Shown here: positions 44,201-53,010 of the stretch, one piece after another
How the letters are laid out: each line of letters begins with the position of its first letter
How positions within the stretch are numbered: position 1 is the first letter of the stretch
Assembly (NCBI RefSeq): GCF_009392895.1
Contig: NZ_CP045489.1
Span: forward strand, 62,001 to 126,000
Length of the DNA: 64,000 nucleotides
Origin: Natronorubrum aibiense
Lineage (GTDB): Archaea > Halobacteriota > Halobacteria > Halobacteriales > Natrialbaceae
Direction: 5' to 3'
Position numbers and translations under genes: made by a program
The notes under the pieces: generated by a model
Told to the model about the DNA's origin: nothing
Database searches by the model: none
What the model saw: only the letters and a program-made list of their open reading frames with translations

Positions 44201-46680
44201 GGCGGTTCAAAATCTGATGAGTTAATTTTTCTATAGAAGTGGAAAAGGCCCTTAACAACGGATTCTAAGTCACCCATATTCACCAGATTAATGACTAGAT
44301 GCCGCTCTGGGTGGAGTGAAAATAAGGAGGGGAAAGCTTGAACAAATGTATATAGCTTATCACGAATTACTCGTTCCATATACGAGGGTGTTACAGCTCC
44401 TGGTGATTCCACTGGTGAATAAATTTGCCACAACGGATTTTCTCGGTACCGTAGACCTCGAAGAAGTTTGTCAGAAGTGTCCGAAGTGCGATACGGGAAT
44501 ATACCAGATGGACTGAATTTATCAACAAACTCTTCCCGTCTAAAGCCAGTGTCTGCGGTTCCAACGAGTTCTTCGTCGCGCCATTCTGCTATTCGTAGAC
44601 CATATGCTAATAGTACTGGATGGAAGGGTGTTAGCCAAACTTTGTCACCGGTGGTTGACTGAATCGTTCCTAATAATCGGAGCGGGGTAGACGGAGTAAA
44701 TGTCTTACTCGTACCAACCTCAGCAGCAGCATTGACGTAAGACTCCAGAACGTTTCGAACTAGCTTTTGTGTCTGCTGGTCCCACTGGTCACTCGTCGGC
44801 GTCCGTTCGCGACTTTTGAAGTGAACGAAAAGATCTTCATACGCTTTCAGTAGTGCTTCTGGAACTTCGTTCGCGTCCTTGATTAGAGTCCCAAAGTCAA
44901 TTGAGTCACCTTCAACTTCACGACCGAGTGGAGTTCCTTCATTGATTATATGTTCCTCAATCTGAATAAGTTCTAATGCTGGATCCTCTAATCCAATACT
45001 TTTCCCTGAAGTCCTATATATTTCGCCGCGATCTGTATTAATAGAGAGTTGATCTGGTAGGTGGAACGAATCTTGTCCCCAATGATTTGGCTCAACAATA
45101 GCGCTTAACATCAACGGAAGAATGACCTCTTCAGTTTCTACCGAACTCGTCTCAGTAAGAAAGGCAACCTCTACAGGTACCCCTTCAGGGGGAGCAATTC
45201 GGAAAGATAACCGTTCTGTAACTTCGCTAGGCCTTGGTCGGATCGTAGTTTCGCTATCGAACGAGACCGTTTCACCGCTCTCAGTTATTTCCACTTCTCG
45301 TGGTTCAAAATTGAAATCAAGTCGTTCTAACTGCTCTAGGTATAATTCTGTATCACCTGGTAAGAGAAGTGTTTCTTCTTCAACATCCACATCAAACGTA
45401 GTACCGCTTGTAGCGCGGAAAAACCATTCTGGAACAACAGCGATGTCAAATTGATGAGTAGGTTTCCCTCGAGTCGTTTTTTTCCCCACATAGAACTGGA
45501 ACTGGGCATAGTGTGGTACCTCGGGATCCAGATCCTCGATCGAGGCAGTAACACGCTCTTTGCGTTTTGATACACGACCGATGTCGTCTCCATTCGGGTC
45601 AATACATTCAAATGGGGTATCTTCTAAATCAGCATTAAATTGAGCGGTAACGCTTATATCGCCGTCTTTAGCGACCAAGAGAAGTGTCTGCCGAATTTTC
45701 GATCCCTCCTCTTGGGAGTTGTATATGCGCTCATCTGCTGCGTCAATCTCAAGATCCTGAAACCGCCGAATCTTTCCCTCCTCTTCATGCTTCCGGGCTT
45801 TCGAGTGCTTAGCCCATGACCAGTTTCCTAATTCAAGAACCTCATTGATGAAACTCTCTTCATAATTTGCTTTGAGACGTGATTCAGTGTCCACCCCCGC
45901 TCGATGTGCACGCCGAAGATTTTTGGCGTGGTTGAGATTGCTCTTCAGTGTTTTTTCCACGGCCTCCGCAAGGTCCTCCTCATTTTTCTTGTCAGTAAGA
46001 AACTGTTCAGTTAGCATGTCATCATGTAAAAATTGTGGTAAATCACCAATTAGATTAGGTAAGCGATCATATTCTTCGTCTTCTACTACATCTCTAATCT
46101 CACAAAGTGTGTCCAAAATTTCCGTGCTTTCAGCCTGAATTGCATTTTGGTCGATAACGCTTTTCAGCCCCTTCAGCAGAGCACTACCTTGCGTTGACTC
46201 GATGTCACTGGGGTCCAGAATGTTATTTTGGAACGATTCAAGATTTATCGGCCCATCATCCGCAAACAAGTCCTCTGACGCCTCTAACGTATCCAGACTA
46301 GAATCAGTATCCATTATCATAAGCATCGCCCGCGGTTCAGTTGAATTAGCTGATTCAGAGATCAAATTCCGCATTTTAGTAGCAAACCCTTGGACGACGA
46401 TGTGATCATCAGGGTTCTGTGTAGTAACCTCAGGTTTTACACGGAGAAGATATGTAGGGACACCTTCTTCTGGAATATATGTAGGCAGTAAAATACTGTC
46501 GCCAGCTACCTCGATTGGTGGCCCATCTACACCAATTTCATCAACTAGGGCTTCCGCAAATCTATCTGTAACTGCTTTGCTATCGAATTTTGCAAGCAAA
46601 ATCTGACCAGGCTTTGGAGGGCGAGATTTGAGGAATTCCTCCAAATGCTTTGCGAGTCGGTATTCAAATCGTTCGGACAT
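41233..46680 (-). CDS. dptH: DptH-like FtsK/HerA-type ATPase
   Basis: A protein of about 1,815 residues. The C-terminal 250 residues are an FtsK-type motor: Walker A GGATGSGKSNF near 1587-1597, ISLIDPKGVDFGAF, Walker B VIVIDEYADLI near 1690 and LLATQRPSADIVSGKIKANF. The long N-terminal part is of unknown fold. An acidic spacer precedes the motor. Near residue 1174, LWLVETKGGSS resembles the E-x-K end of a PD-(D/E)XK nuclease site. Size and order (after DptF and DptG) match DptH (DndH) of phosphorothioation-dependent restriction. The start is the ATG at 46680 (MSERFEYRL), overlapping dptG by 17 bases. It is AT-richer than the Dpd genes. Confidence 0.75.
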   Translation of the reverse strand: MSERFEYRLAKHLEEFLKSRPPKPGQILLAKFDSKAVTDRFAEALVDEIGVDGPPIEVAGDSILLPTYIPEEGVPTYLLRVKPEVTTQNPDDHIVVQGFATKMRNLISESANSTEPRAMLMIMDTDSSLDTLEASEDLFADDGPINLESFQNNILDPSDIESTQGSALLKGLKSVIDQNAIQAESTEILDTLCEIRDVVEDEEYDRLPNLIGDLPQFLHDDMLTEQFLTDKKNEEDLAEAVEKTLKSNLNHAKNLRRAHRAGVDTESRLKANYEESFINEVLELGNWSWAKHSKARKHEEEGKIRRFQDLEIDAADERIYNSQEEGSKIRQTLLLVAKDGDISVTAQFNADLEDTPFECIDPNGDDIGRVSKRKERVTASIEDLDPEVPHYAQFQFYVGKKTTRGKPTHQFDIAVVPEWFFRATSGTTFDVDVEEETLLLPGDTELYLEQLERLDFNFEPREVEITESGETVSFDSETTIRPRPSEVTERLSFRIAPPEGVPVEVAFLTETSSVETEEVILPLMLSAIVEPNHWGQDSFHLPDQLSINTDRGEIYRTSGKSIGLEDPALELIQIEEHIINEGTPLGREVEGDSIDFGTLIKDANEVPEALLKAYEDLFVHFKSRERTPTSDQWDQQTQKLVRNVLESYVNAAAEVGTSKTFTPSTPLRLLGTIQSTTGDKVWLTPFHPVLLAYGLRIAEWRDEELVGTADTGFRREEFVDKFSPSGIFPYRTSDTSDKLLRGLRYRENPLWQIYSPVESPGAVTPSYMERVIRDKLYTFVQAFPSLFSLHPERHLVINLVNMGDLESVVKGLFHFYRKINSSDFEPPTILLRIYGDKTEGESLDQFFNESSESRLRSTLEGKDDELVDTLRRKVHYIHEEEYVEEDQKPAHITFFRGLLKEQSGIMTDVSELPSGTLKKGLFSRESIDVEGSPDGVVYTVGFSCDEDSDELIHNVARVANALEAGAEQDSYQLGQAPKKRIESSQDTNLAKLWDNSLWVGHVQPNVGIEFYLRSEADMQRQTGKLMIHYSDQYDSSSPNYDVITSTNKRNPYLLSLQRALAKSELSGQLNTENILSTLVGVDGDLALKLQRANDTEVVEFIGFVGGLALSRTILEDSIPDHVWIPISMNELVQHDRAYRSGTTGLFQTDADGKSSDDLCFIGVPTDQTDSTIKLWLVETKGGSSKIDTGRDQIEKGIENLQGWLRPNENPADEQLLYSDFGKIILDAARRLFNYEIISKEEWVQIENRERELLEGRFDTSFLRDSEGHIGEVIRIRQNTFQSEIDSDGRVRSIEAPIDALEILSNKPAEEILPDLNMKHLQFEKPVVSPESKTSTDEGGAVSEVDVMDSGSNITHSRDQEEQPVNPEVDPADESDESTSDDTPTDISTNKEREEVHAEDDVAETSEADVEPDETPADEECKSDKDREKGKQGGDQKQSFPDIINQLSESPAPETNVNHSKLVRNLKQAFESLDIDVHPPNPNSISIGPRKVGIDVIPKEGQKIGGILRNLDTLSVQIKAHGDIVGTRVPEKGAVHLEIPHGDPRDIYLREGLKALEERTSGPLALPIGVDTKNEHHILSLVDERHALIGGATGSGKSNFLTTLVSALAITHSPEEVEISLIDPKGVDFGAFSSFPHVKAGGYFDTPDAGTEHLFNIVQEEVKQRREYLANTGVSSLAELYEHQETIDAEPLPFHVIVIDEYADLIMSADDEDSLEESVTRLAQIGRALGIVILLATQRPSADIVSGKIKANFPCRISFRLPSNTDSRVILDEPGAEDLQGAGDMIVHSQSGTRLNLQGYYLTPPDKMKIIDQLSD

Positions 46681-48091
46681 ATACAGCACCTCCACTGTCG
46701 CTTTGACGATCAATCATTCCCATCTCTTCAAGTTCGTCGAGAGCAATACTCTGGCTTTCTGAATCAAGGTATATTCCTCTGTTTTCTAGGTATTGTATGA
46801 ACATGTCGTAGTGCATATCGTCTTCTGCAAGTATGAAGAGCCGCGCTAGGAAGCGTAGTGCGGCTTGGTTAAGGCGCAGCGTTGGACCCACGCCTGTTTG
46901 TGTTCTCCAGTATTTCCGTTCTTTCCCGTCACCCAGTTGTCGTATGACATTTAAACCAGCTGTAATTGGAGTTTGATTTGAAGCAGATCGCTGCTCATAG
47001 CTTTTGCGTACAGCAACCGTGAGTCGTCTTGCTGAGGTTACAATGTTGACTTCTGGTTGACGTTCTCTTTCTGGAAAGTGACTTTCAATGGCTTCTACAC
47101 ACGATCGCTTGAGTGAGTCTGGTAATTGGACTGCCTCTGATAATGTGTACGCTTTTCGGCCATCATCGTACTTGCTGCCTTGAACTGTCTTTGCGATTAT
47201 ACTTAAAGCCATAAGACGTCCCCAAGAATCGTAGATGTCTCGTTCGATTCCATCCCCATCTCGCTGACGGTACTCTTGTGAGAATTTTCGGTCCTGACTT
47301 GCTGATTCATTCCATAGGCCATAGTGTGTGTCTTTAATCTCAGGTGAGTAGGAGTCGTCTGGATTCTCCGATAACTGTTGGAATTCTAATCTCAGATTGA
47401 CAGAAAGTTGAATATAGTAGACCATGAAATGCAAACTAAACAGGTCACGAGCTGACTGGAGCCAGTTCGATGGAGAGTCATGTTCATCTCGCAACCAGGC
47501 CTCGAGATCCTTTTGAAAAGCTTTTGAGACATCACTCACATATGGTCGGATCGGCTCGGGTTCATCAATACCTTCTGTGTCTCGTGTGTTTTCTTCTGCT
47601 ACTTCAACGAACACCTGTTCGAAAATGTTCGATGGATTTTGCTGTTCAAGTCGACTAACGAATCTCTTGTGCAGATCTGAATTGAATTCGCCATCACCCG
47701 ACGTCATTAACATCGTGTACCACTTCCCCCAATTCCGAGTCTCTTCGGGCTTGATACACTTAGGAATGGAAGGATGAAAGGGGATCATGTATCGTTTTGC
47801 CTTCTTTCCACGGGCGCCCCGTTCACCGGTAGTGGTGTATGTTGATGAAAAGATTTGCCAAGCAGTGTCAATACCTTCTTGGGTCTCAAATGGACCGTCT
47901 TCAGCAACCTTCTCGCGAAATTCTTTGACCGAATCAACGGTTGGCTCGGCTCCCAGCACACTTGTCAAAATCTCTGAAAAAATTGTTTCTCGAACCGTTG
48001 GTGCCGGTGACGTTGGAAAGAGAGAGCCTTTTATTACGCGACTGCTCGACGTTTCCAGCGGTGGAACTGAGTCTTTGTATTCCATTTTCAT
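46664..48091 (-). CDS. dptG: DptG-like restriction protein
   Basis: A 475-residue, mostly helical protein without a catalytic motif. It has the DptG-like core LFSLHFMVYYIQLSVNLRL, followed by LWNESASQDRKFSQEYRQR and a helical end (LRFLARLFILAEDDMHYDMF) closing in a small winged-helix-like segment. DptG (DndG) is a required structural partner in DptFGH. It overlaps dptF by four bases and dptH by 17 bases, so the three are translationally coupled. The assignment rests on this pattern and on its place between clear DptF- and DptH-like proteins. Confidence 0.7.
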   Translation of the reverse strand: MKMEYKDSVPPLETSSSRVIKGSLFPTSPAPTVRETIFSEILTSVLGAEPTVDSVKEFREKVAEDGPFETQEGIDTAWQIFSSTYTTTGERGARGKKAKRYMIPFHPSIPKCIKPEETRNWGKWYTMLMTSGDGEFNSDLHKRFVSRLEQQNPSNIFEQVFVEVAEENTRDTEGIDEPEPIRPYVSDVSKAFQKDLEAWLRDEHDSPSNWLQSARDLFSLHFMVYYIQLSVNLRLEFQQLSENPDDSYSPEIKDTHYGLWNESASQDRKFSQEYRQRDGDGIERDIYDSWGRLMALSIIAKTVQGSKYDDGRKAYTLSEAVQLPDSLKRSCVEAIESHFPERERQPEVNIVTSARRLTVAVRKSYEQRSASNQTPITAGLNVIRQLGDGKERKYWRTQTGVGPTLRLNQAALRFLARLFILAEDDMHYDMFIQYLENRGIYLDSESQSIALDELEEMGMIDRQSDSGGAVYVRTI

Positions 48092-49848
48092 TGGCCTTTC
48101 CCTCTAATTTTGATTCCATCGAAGGCCCCCTTTTCGACGGATAATAATTCTTCACCGTTCTTATTGACAATACGGACAGAGTTTTGCTTGTCAGTGAATT
48201 CAGATAGGCGAGAGTGAATTAATCGAATTCCCTCGGATCTCTCTAAATCACGAACATTTGGATTGTAACCCATGCTAATTCGCTTCATTAAGACATAGAG
48301 TTCGAAGGAGATTGGTATTGGAACTTCAGTATTTGCTTGTTCGGGTTCAAGAACAAACCAGAGCTGCCCAGGTGTTGTTTCACGTTTCGTTCTCTGTCTG
48401 GATTTCTCTCTGTTCGGCGAAGGGTTTGACCATTGTGCCAGAAATCGGTAGTCTGTAGTTTTTATTCCATCAACGAACTCAATATAATTGCTGTTTGTAT
48501 GCTTTCCACTCCATCCCTTTAGCGCATCTGTTAGCGTTTGGTTCATATTGACCGCACAGTTTTTAAGTTCCTTCTCGACTTGAGGATCGATTTCTTCACT
48601 CGTATCCCGGTTGAGATATGTATATGCACCAAGGAAGTCGGTGAACCAAGACCATTCAATAGCCGTTCGAATTTGCTCGCGTTGTTTTCCTTCTAAGTAC
48701 TGTTTTCGAAGCGTAGTTTGGATCTTCTCCTCGATCGAGAAATTAGCTATAGTTGGATGGGACTCCAAAATTTCATCTAGTGTAGATGGGTTTGCAGCCC
48801 ATTCAAGAATTCTAAGATCAATTTCTTTTTCAGACTGGGCAGATGGATCGAGGTGTCCACTCCGCTCTCCGTCGTGATCGTCTATTATTTGGAATACACT
48901 ATTCCAGATCATCATTCTCGATGTGATTTTTCCATCTGTCTCGATCGAGCGTCCGATCGGACATGCCGAATCTTCCTTAGCAATCGATTCTAGCGTAGGT
49001 GGGAGGAGAATAGATGCTAAGTAATCCAAGATTCGACGAGGATTCAGATACGAGTTTTCAATAAGACTCTTAGCTGCAAGTAAACGAGCAATATTCGCCC
49101 TCACCTCGTCATCGGTGAATCGTTCCATATTATAATGGAGTGGGCAATCACCGTGTGCAGGACATTCCTCTTTCTCAAATTGAAAAGCTTCGTAAAACGG
49201 ACTTTCCGGATCACTGGCATCGAATTTGTCTACGATTTCACGGAGTAGACCTTCTCCAAAGTGATCTGGTTGTGTCCTGAACAGTTGTCGATGACTTAGG
49301 TTTAGAACCCGGATTGAGACTTTCTCATTTGTCCTCTGAGGTTTTGCCCCCTCTATCGCATCCCATATTTCTTGATATTTCTCTTTCTTTCCTTTTCGCT
49401 CGAAGAAGTCAATAGCAAGACCGAGATTAATTGCCACTCCAGAACGAGGACCTTCTCCTTCGTTTATCCGTTGTATTGCTGTATCGAAGAACTCGCTAAG
49501 TGTCTCATCATATGTTTTCGTTTTTTGGGTAGATGCAGTGGCATCCATATGGATGTCCGTTTCTGTCAATGAGTCAATCCCCTCTTCTTGAGCTAATCGA
49601 TATGCTCGAGAGAGAAGGGCACTTTTTCCATCACCTGCGCTTCCAGTGATAATTAGTAATTTACCGTCTTCGATATAGTCATCAACAAAGAAAGACTTGA
49701 CTAAGTCATCTTCTTTCGTAGAAACATATAACCCTTGACGTAAACTATTGCGGTCGATATGTCCACCAACAATGGCACCTGCTTCCCCCATTTTACAGGA
49801 TCTTAGAAGATCAAATAAGGTTTGTTTATTCGTGTCTATCAATGACAT
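48088..49848 (-). CDS. dptF: DptF-like P-loop ATPase
   Basis: A 586-residue ATPase. Walker A GSAGDGKS is at residues 69-76. DptF-type motifs follow: IHMDATAST, KTYDETLSEFF, then VAINLGLAIDFFE, and a Cys pair region ECPAHGDCPLHYNMERF near residue 230. This succession is characteristic of DptF (DndF) of phosphorothioation-dependent restriction. It is the first gene of the minus-strand dptFGH operon. Its start lies 121 bases from the oppositely oriented Dam-type methylase, and no dndABCDE or sspABCD homologue is visible in the window. The restriction module may therefore use another self mark. Confidence 0.78.
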   Translation of the reverse strand: MSLIDTNKQTLFDLLRSCKMGEAGAIVGGHIDRNSLRQGLYVSTKEDDLVKSFFVDDYIEDGKLLIITGSAGDGKSALLSRAYRLAQEEGIDSLTETDIHMDATASTQKTKTYDETLSEFFDTAIQRINEGEGPRSGVAINLGLAIDFFERKGKKEKYQEIWDAIEGAKPQRTNEKVSIRVLNLSHRQLFRTQPDHFGEGLLREIVDKFDASDPESPFYEAFQFEKEECPAHGDCPLHYNMERFTDDEVRANIARLLAAKSLIENSYLNPRRILDYLASILLPPTLESIAKEDSACPIGRSIETDGKITSRMMIWNSVFQIIDDHDGERSGHLDPSAQSEKEIDLRILEWAANPSTLDEILESHPTIANFSIEEKIQTTLRKQYLEGKQREQIRTAIEWSWFTDFLGAYTYLNRDTSEEIDPQVEKELKNCAVNMNQTLTDALKGWSGKHTNSNYIEFVDGIKTTDYRFLAQWSNPSPNREKSRQRTKRETTPGQLWFVLEPEQANTEVPIPISFELYVLMKRISMGYNPNVRDLERSEGIRLIHSRLSEFTDKQNSVRIVNKNGEELLSVEKGAFDGIKIRGKGQ

Positions 49849-49969
49849 CTGTTACTGATGACTAATCAACTCAACTCACTCCAAATAAATGTAGCGGATA
49901 TAAAATATGTGAACGATAAGAACAACTCTATATCAAACGAGTTTTAATCGCGCCTTCTCTATTCGCTTT
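49849..49969. promoter_or_regulatory. Divergent promoter region of dptFGH and the methylase cassette
   Basis: This 121-base AT-rich gap separates two divergent starts. On the plus strand GTTTTAATCG lies about 28 bases before the methylase ATG, a typical TATA-box distance for a leaderless haloarchaeal transcript. On the minus strand TTTTATATCC lies about 45-55 bases before dptF. The shared region suggests coordinated expression. Confidence 0.5.
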
Positions 49970-50962
49970 ATGGCCGAACCCATTCTTCGATGGGCAGGGG
50001 GAAAAAGACAATACCTCGATAAAATCCTGCACCACCTGCCACCAAAAATGGAATTTGACGCATATTTTGAACCTTTCTTTGGTGGAGGAAGTGTGTTTTT
50101 CTCTTTGGAACCTTCAAATGGGTACATCAGTGATGTCAATCCTCGTCTCATGAATTTCTATTCACAGATTCAGAATTCACCCTCCCAAGTAATATCGAAA
50201 AACAAGGAATTAGATAGAGAGTTTGAGGCGCTTGTATCACAACGACAGCGAACATTAGATGAGTACGGAGATTCCAACAATATGTCCAAAAGGGAACTTC
50301 CGGATGAGCCCAAGTCGTCGGAAACCTACAGAACCGAGTTTTACGAAACGAAGCGTGAAGAATTCAACGATCTACGGAATTCTAATGGAGAATGTAAAGA
50401 TCCACTTCGCGAAGCCGTTTTGTTCTTGTTCCTTAATAGAACCTGTTGGAACGGACTTTATAGATCTAATCAAGAAGGTGATTTTAATGTCCCACTTGGA
50501 CGTCAGTGGACAAAAATAGCATTTCTTGAAAACCGGATTCATGAGGCTCACCGTGTATTAAGCAGTACTACTATTTCATCAGGAGATTTCGCACAAGTCC
50601 TTGAATTACCGAGTCAGAACGACTTAGTCTTCCTCGATCCACCTTACCCGGCCGGTCCTAACGAGGATGGTTTTCAAGATTATCACCCTGCAGGATTCGG
50701 TCTTGATCGCCAAAAAGAACTTGCTGAATTTGCGCTCAAACTGGACTCACAAGGAGTCTATGTAATGATTACAAATGCCCCTTCAGAAGCTGTTATGAAT
50801 ATCTACGAAGAAACGGGGGTTCTGGACCGGTTTGAAATTGATCGATTAGAGGGGTCTCGAATGATTAATAGCGTTTCAGAAAACCGCACTGATATTGGAG
50901 AAACAGATGTTATTCTTACTAACTACGACCAAACCGGTAGTGCAGGCGTATTCAATTTTTGA
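49970..50962 (+). CDS. Dam-type N6-adenine DNA methyltransferase (D12 class), copy 1
   Basis: A 330-residue methyltransferase of the Dam/DpnM (D12) class. The N-terminal LRWAGGKRQYLDKIL and PFFGGGSVFFSLEPSN form the SAM-binding motif X and motif I region. Motif IV is DLVFLDPPYPAG, with catalytic DPPY near residue 223. Late motifs are GVYVMITNAPSE. Compared with copy 2 it carries an insertion of about 40 residues around 85-125 (REL through ETYRTEFYETKREEF). It is divergent from dptF and is followed 101 bases later by a GHKL ATPase gene. It probably supplies protective methylation for the adjacent restriction module; the recognised sequence cannot be read from the protein. Confidence 0.82.
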   Translation: MAEPILRWAGGKRQYLDKILHHLPPKMEFDAYFEPFFGGGSVFFSLEPSNGYISDVNPRLMNFYSQIQNSPSQVISKNKELDREFEALVSQRQRTLDEYGDSNNMSKRELPDEPKSSETYRTEFYETKREEFNDLRNSNGECKDPLREAVLFLFLNRTCWNGLYRSNQEGDFNVPLGRQWTKIAFLENRIHEAHRVLSSTTISSGDFAQVLELPSQNDLVFLDPPYPAGPNEDGFQDYHPAGFGLDRQKELAEFALKLDSQGVYVMITNAPSEAVMNIYEETGVLDRFEIDRLEGSRMINSVSENRTDIGETDVILTNYDQTGSAGVFNF

Positions 50963-51063
50963 TTGAATATTTTGGGAGGATAGAAGAGAGGATAAGACTA
51001 TTCAGAAGCGGCCACCGGAAACAGCCCGATATATTTATGAGTCTAGGATCGAGCAAATAGTAT

Positions 51064-52932
51064 GTGACTCAGCAGACAGCGCAAGATCTGGCTCAGCAGC
51101 GAGCTCAACTCCTTCCAACAAAGGATACGCTCAAAGCGCTGAAATCGGACGTGACTTTGGAGTCTGCTTGCCTAGAACTTTGCGATAACTCGATAGATGC
51201 GTGGAAGAGAAATAAGAATCAATCGGGATCTGCTCATCTTGAGATTTCCACGGAAGAGAAGGATAAGAGAACAGAACTACTAATCCGAGATGATACGGGC
51301 GGTGTCCGTCGTAAGGACTCGTCTATGCTTTTCGGTTTAGGACAGACTGCCAAAGGCGACTCTCGCGGTTTGATTGGGACATTCGGAGTAGGTGCAAAAA
51401 AGAGTCTCGTCAACCTTGGGATTCCGTTTCAGATCCGCTCATGCCATGAGGATGAAGATGTTGGATGGACATATAGAATCACGGAAGAATGGTTTGAAGA
51501 TGACACTGACTGGTCAGTGAATATTCACCCAGACAGAGATATTAGCCCAGGAACGACAGAAATTCGGATTGAAGACCTAAATTATAATTGGACTAAAGAA
51601 AATACGGAAAATTTGTGTTCTGCACTCGGACAAGCATATAATTGCTTTTTATCCGACGACTTCCAGAGCATCAAAGATACAAATTATAATCTTAAAATAA
51701 CTGTCAATGGTACGCCAGTTACAGCGGAGGGTCTCCCAGAATGGTCATATACACCATTTGATGGCTTGGCACCACGACGCTACGAAAATATTGAGATAGA
51801 CCATCCAGAATCTAATAAACCAGTTTCTGTTTCGATCACTGTTGGTCTACTGAGAAAAAAGACGGCTGATAACGTTGGTACGGACATCTACTGCCAACAG
51901 CGAAAGATCGCATCCGGTCTGAGAAATGAAGTTGGCGGATTTGGGAACGGACCAGAGGGAATTGGGAAGTTTATGGCTCGCCACGAACGGCTGAAAGTTA
52001 TTGTGGAAATTGAGACGGAGGCAGATGGTCGATTACTCCCGTGGGACACTCAAAAATCTACGATCGACCGATACAACCCAATTATGCGTGGCACTGAGAC
52101 CACACGCGGCGTATATAATTGGCTGCGCCGAACGGTTGAACCATATTACCTTCTTGACGCAGACAAGGTGCCCAGAGCCTTCGTAGAACCCTATAATTCC
52201 ACTCATGATCAAGCAGTTAATAATGGATCACCTATCATTCATGATTATCGCGGGCGAGAGAGGGTTGGAACAAATCACCGACCAGATACCGATCTCTCAG
52301 AAATTAAATCTATCCATGATGCCGCAATAGCACATGCTGCACTGCGAATTAGATGTGATGCAGCGTTTAAATCATCAAAACTCCCTGCCTATACCTTACA
52401 ACTCGAAACGGAATGTGAAAGAGATATTGACACACTCACTGAAGTAACGACTGTGCCACCTGATTCAGTGGTTGAAGAGCCTTTCCAAACAGTTGGCCAA
52501 ATCAAAGAGTTGGCACGACGGCATATTGCTGAAGGAATCATCTATATTGACGAGTTAGAAGCATGGGGGCGTCCAACGTATGAACGGTATGTCAACCAAA
52601 ACTCTGATGACAACTTGGAATTAGTAAACGAATCTCCACAGGGGGTTCCCGCAACTTTTGAAGAGTTGACAGACGATGTCATGCAAAAAACAATCTCTGC
52701 TAATTCCTCGAGCAATGTAGCGACCTCGAAAAAGACGGTTTCAGAGGAAGAGGAAAATGGATGCGCAGAAATATACTTGGTCCTTGATCGTGGTTCTGAT
52801 GAGGAACAAGTTGCAAGACTTTTAGAGTGTGAACGAAACAAAATTTGTCGCTCACTTGACCTCTCTTCTAACGAAGCAGACGAGGTTGTCTGGGAAGAGT
52901 TGAAGCACCACCTCGAGTCTTTGATCGATTAA
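51064..52932 (+). CDS. MORC/MutL-like GHKL ATPase of the methylase cassette
   Basis: A 622-residue protein with a Bergerat-fold ATPase: ACLELCDNSIDAW (residues 35-47), RDDTGGVRRKDSSMLFGLG (75-93) and GTFGVGAKKSLVNLG (105-119). The central part (WSYTPFDGLAPRRYENIEID; then SITVGLLRKKTADNVGTDIY) parallels the 787-residue paralogue at 28670. The C-terminal 150 residues are helical and unique, without a zinc ribbon. The start is a GTG at 51064; a nearby ATG is out of frame. It lies between two Dam-type methylases, the sort of neighbourhood in which prokaryotic MORC-like ATPases were first described. A role in sensing or bridging unmethylated DNA is possible. Confidence 0.78.
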   Translation: MTQQTAQDLAQQRAQLLPTKDTLKALKSDVTLESACLELCDNSIDAWKRNKNQSGSAHLEISTEEKDKRTELLIRDDTGGVRRKDSSMLFGLGQTAKGDSRGLIGTFGVGAKKSLVNLGIPFQIRSCHEDEDVGWTYRITEEWFEDDTDWSVNIHPDRDISPGTTEIRIEDLNYNWTKENTENLCSALGQAYNCFLSDDFQSIKDTNYNLKITVNGTPVTAEGLPEWSYTPFDGLAPRRYENIEIDHPESNKPVSVSITVGLLRKKTADNVGTDIYCQQRKIASGLRNEVGGFGNGPEGIGKFMARHERLKVIVEIETEADGRLLPWDTQKSTIDRYNPIMRGTETTRGVYNWLRRTVEPYYLLDADKVPRAFVEPYNSTHDQAVNNGSPIIHDYRGRERVGTNHRPDTDLSEIKSIHDAAIAHAALRIRCDAAFKSSKLPAYTLQLETECERDIDTLTEVTTVPPDSVVEEPFQTVGQIKELARRHIAEGIIYIDELEAWGRPTYERYVNQNSDDNLELVNESPQGVPATFEELTDDVMQKTISANSSSNVATSKKTVSEEEENGCAEIYLVLDRGSDEEQVARLLECERNKICRSLDLSSNEADEVVWEELKHHLESLID

Positions 52933-53010
52933 TGATCACGATTGTACAAACTCCCGCAAATATGATCAGTAAATTCCGAATGGACCGTGTTCTGACATTC
53001 GAGGTAATAC

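Noticed and set aside
41233-49848. A complete phosphorothioation (Dnd) system
   Set aside because: DndA-E or SspA-D homologues, including the PAPS-reductase-like DndC, are not visible on either strand of the window; only the restriction half is here.
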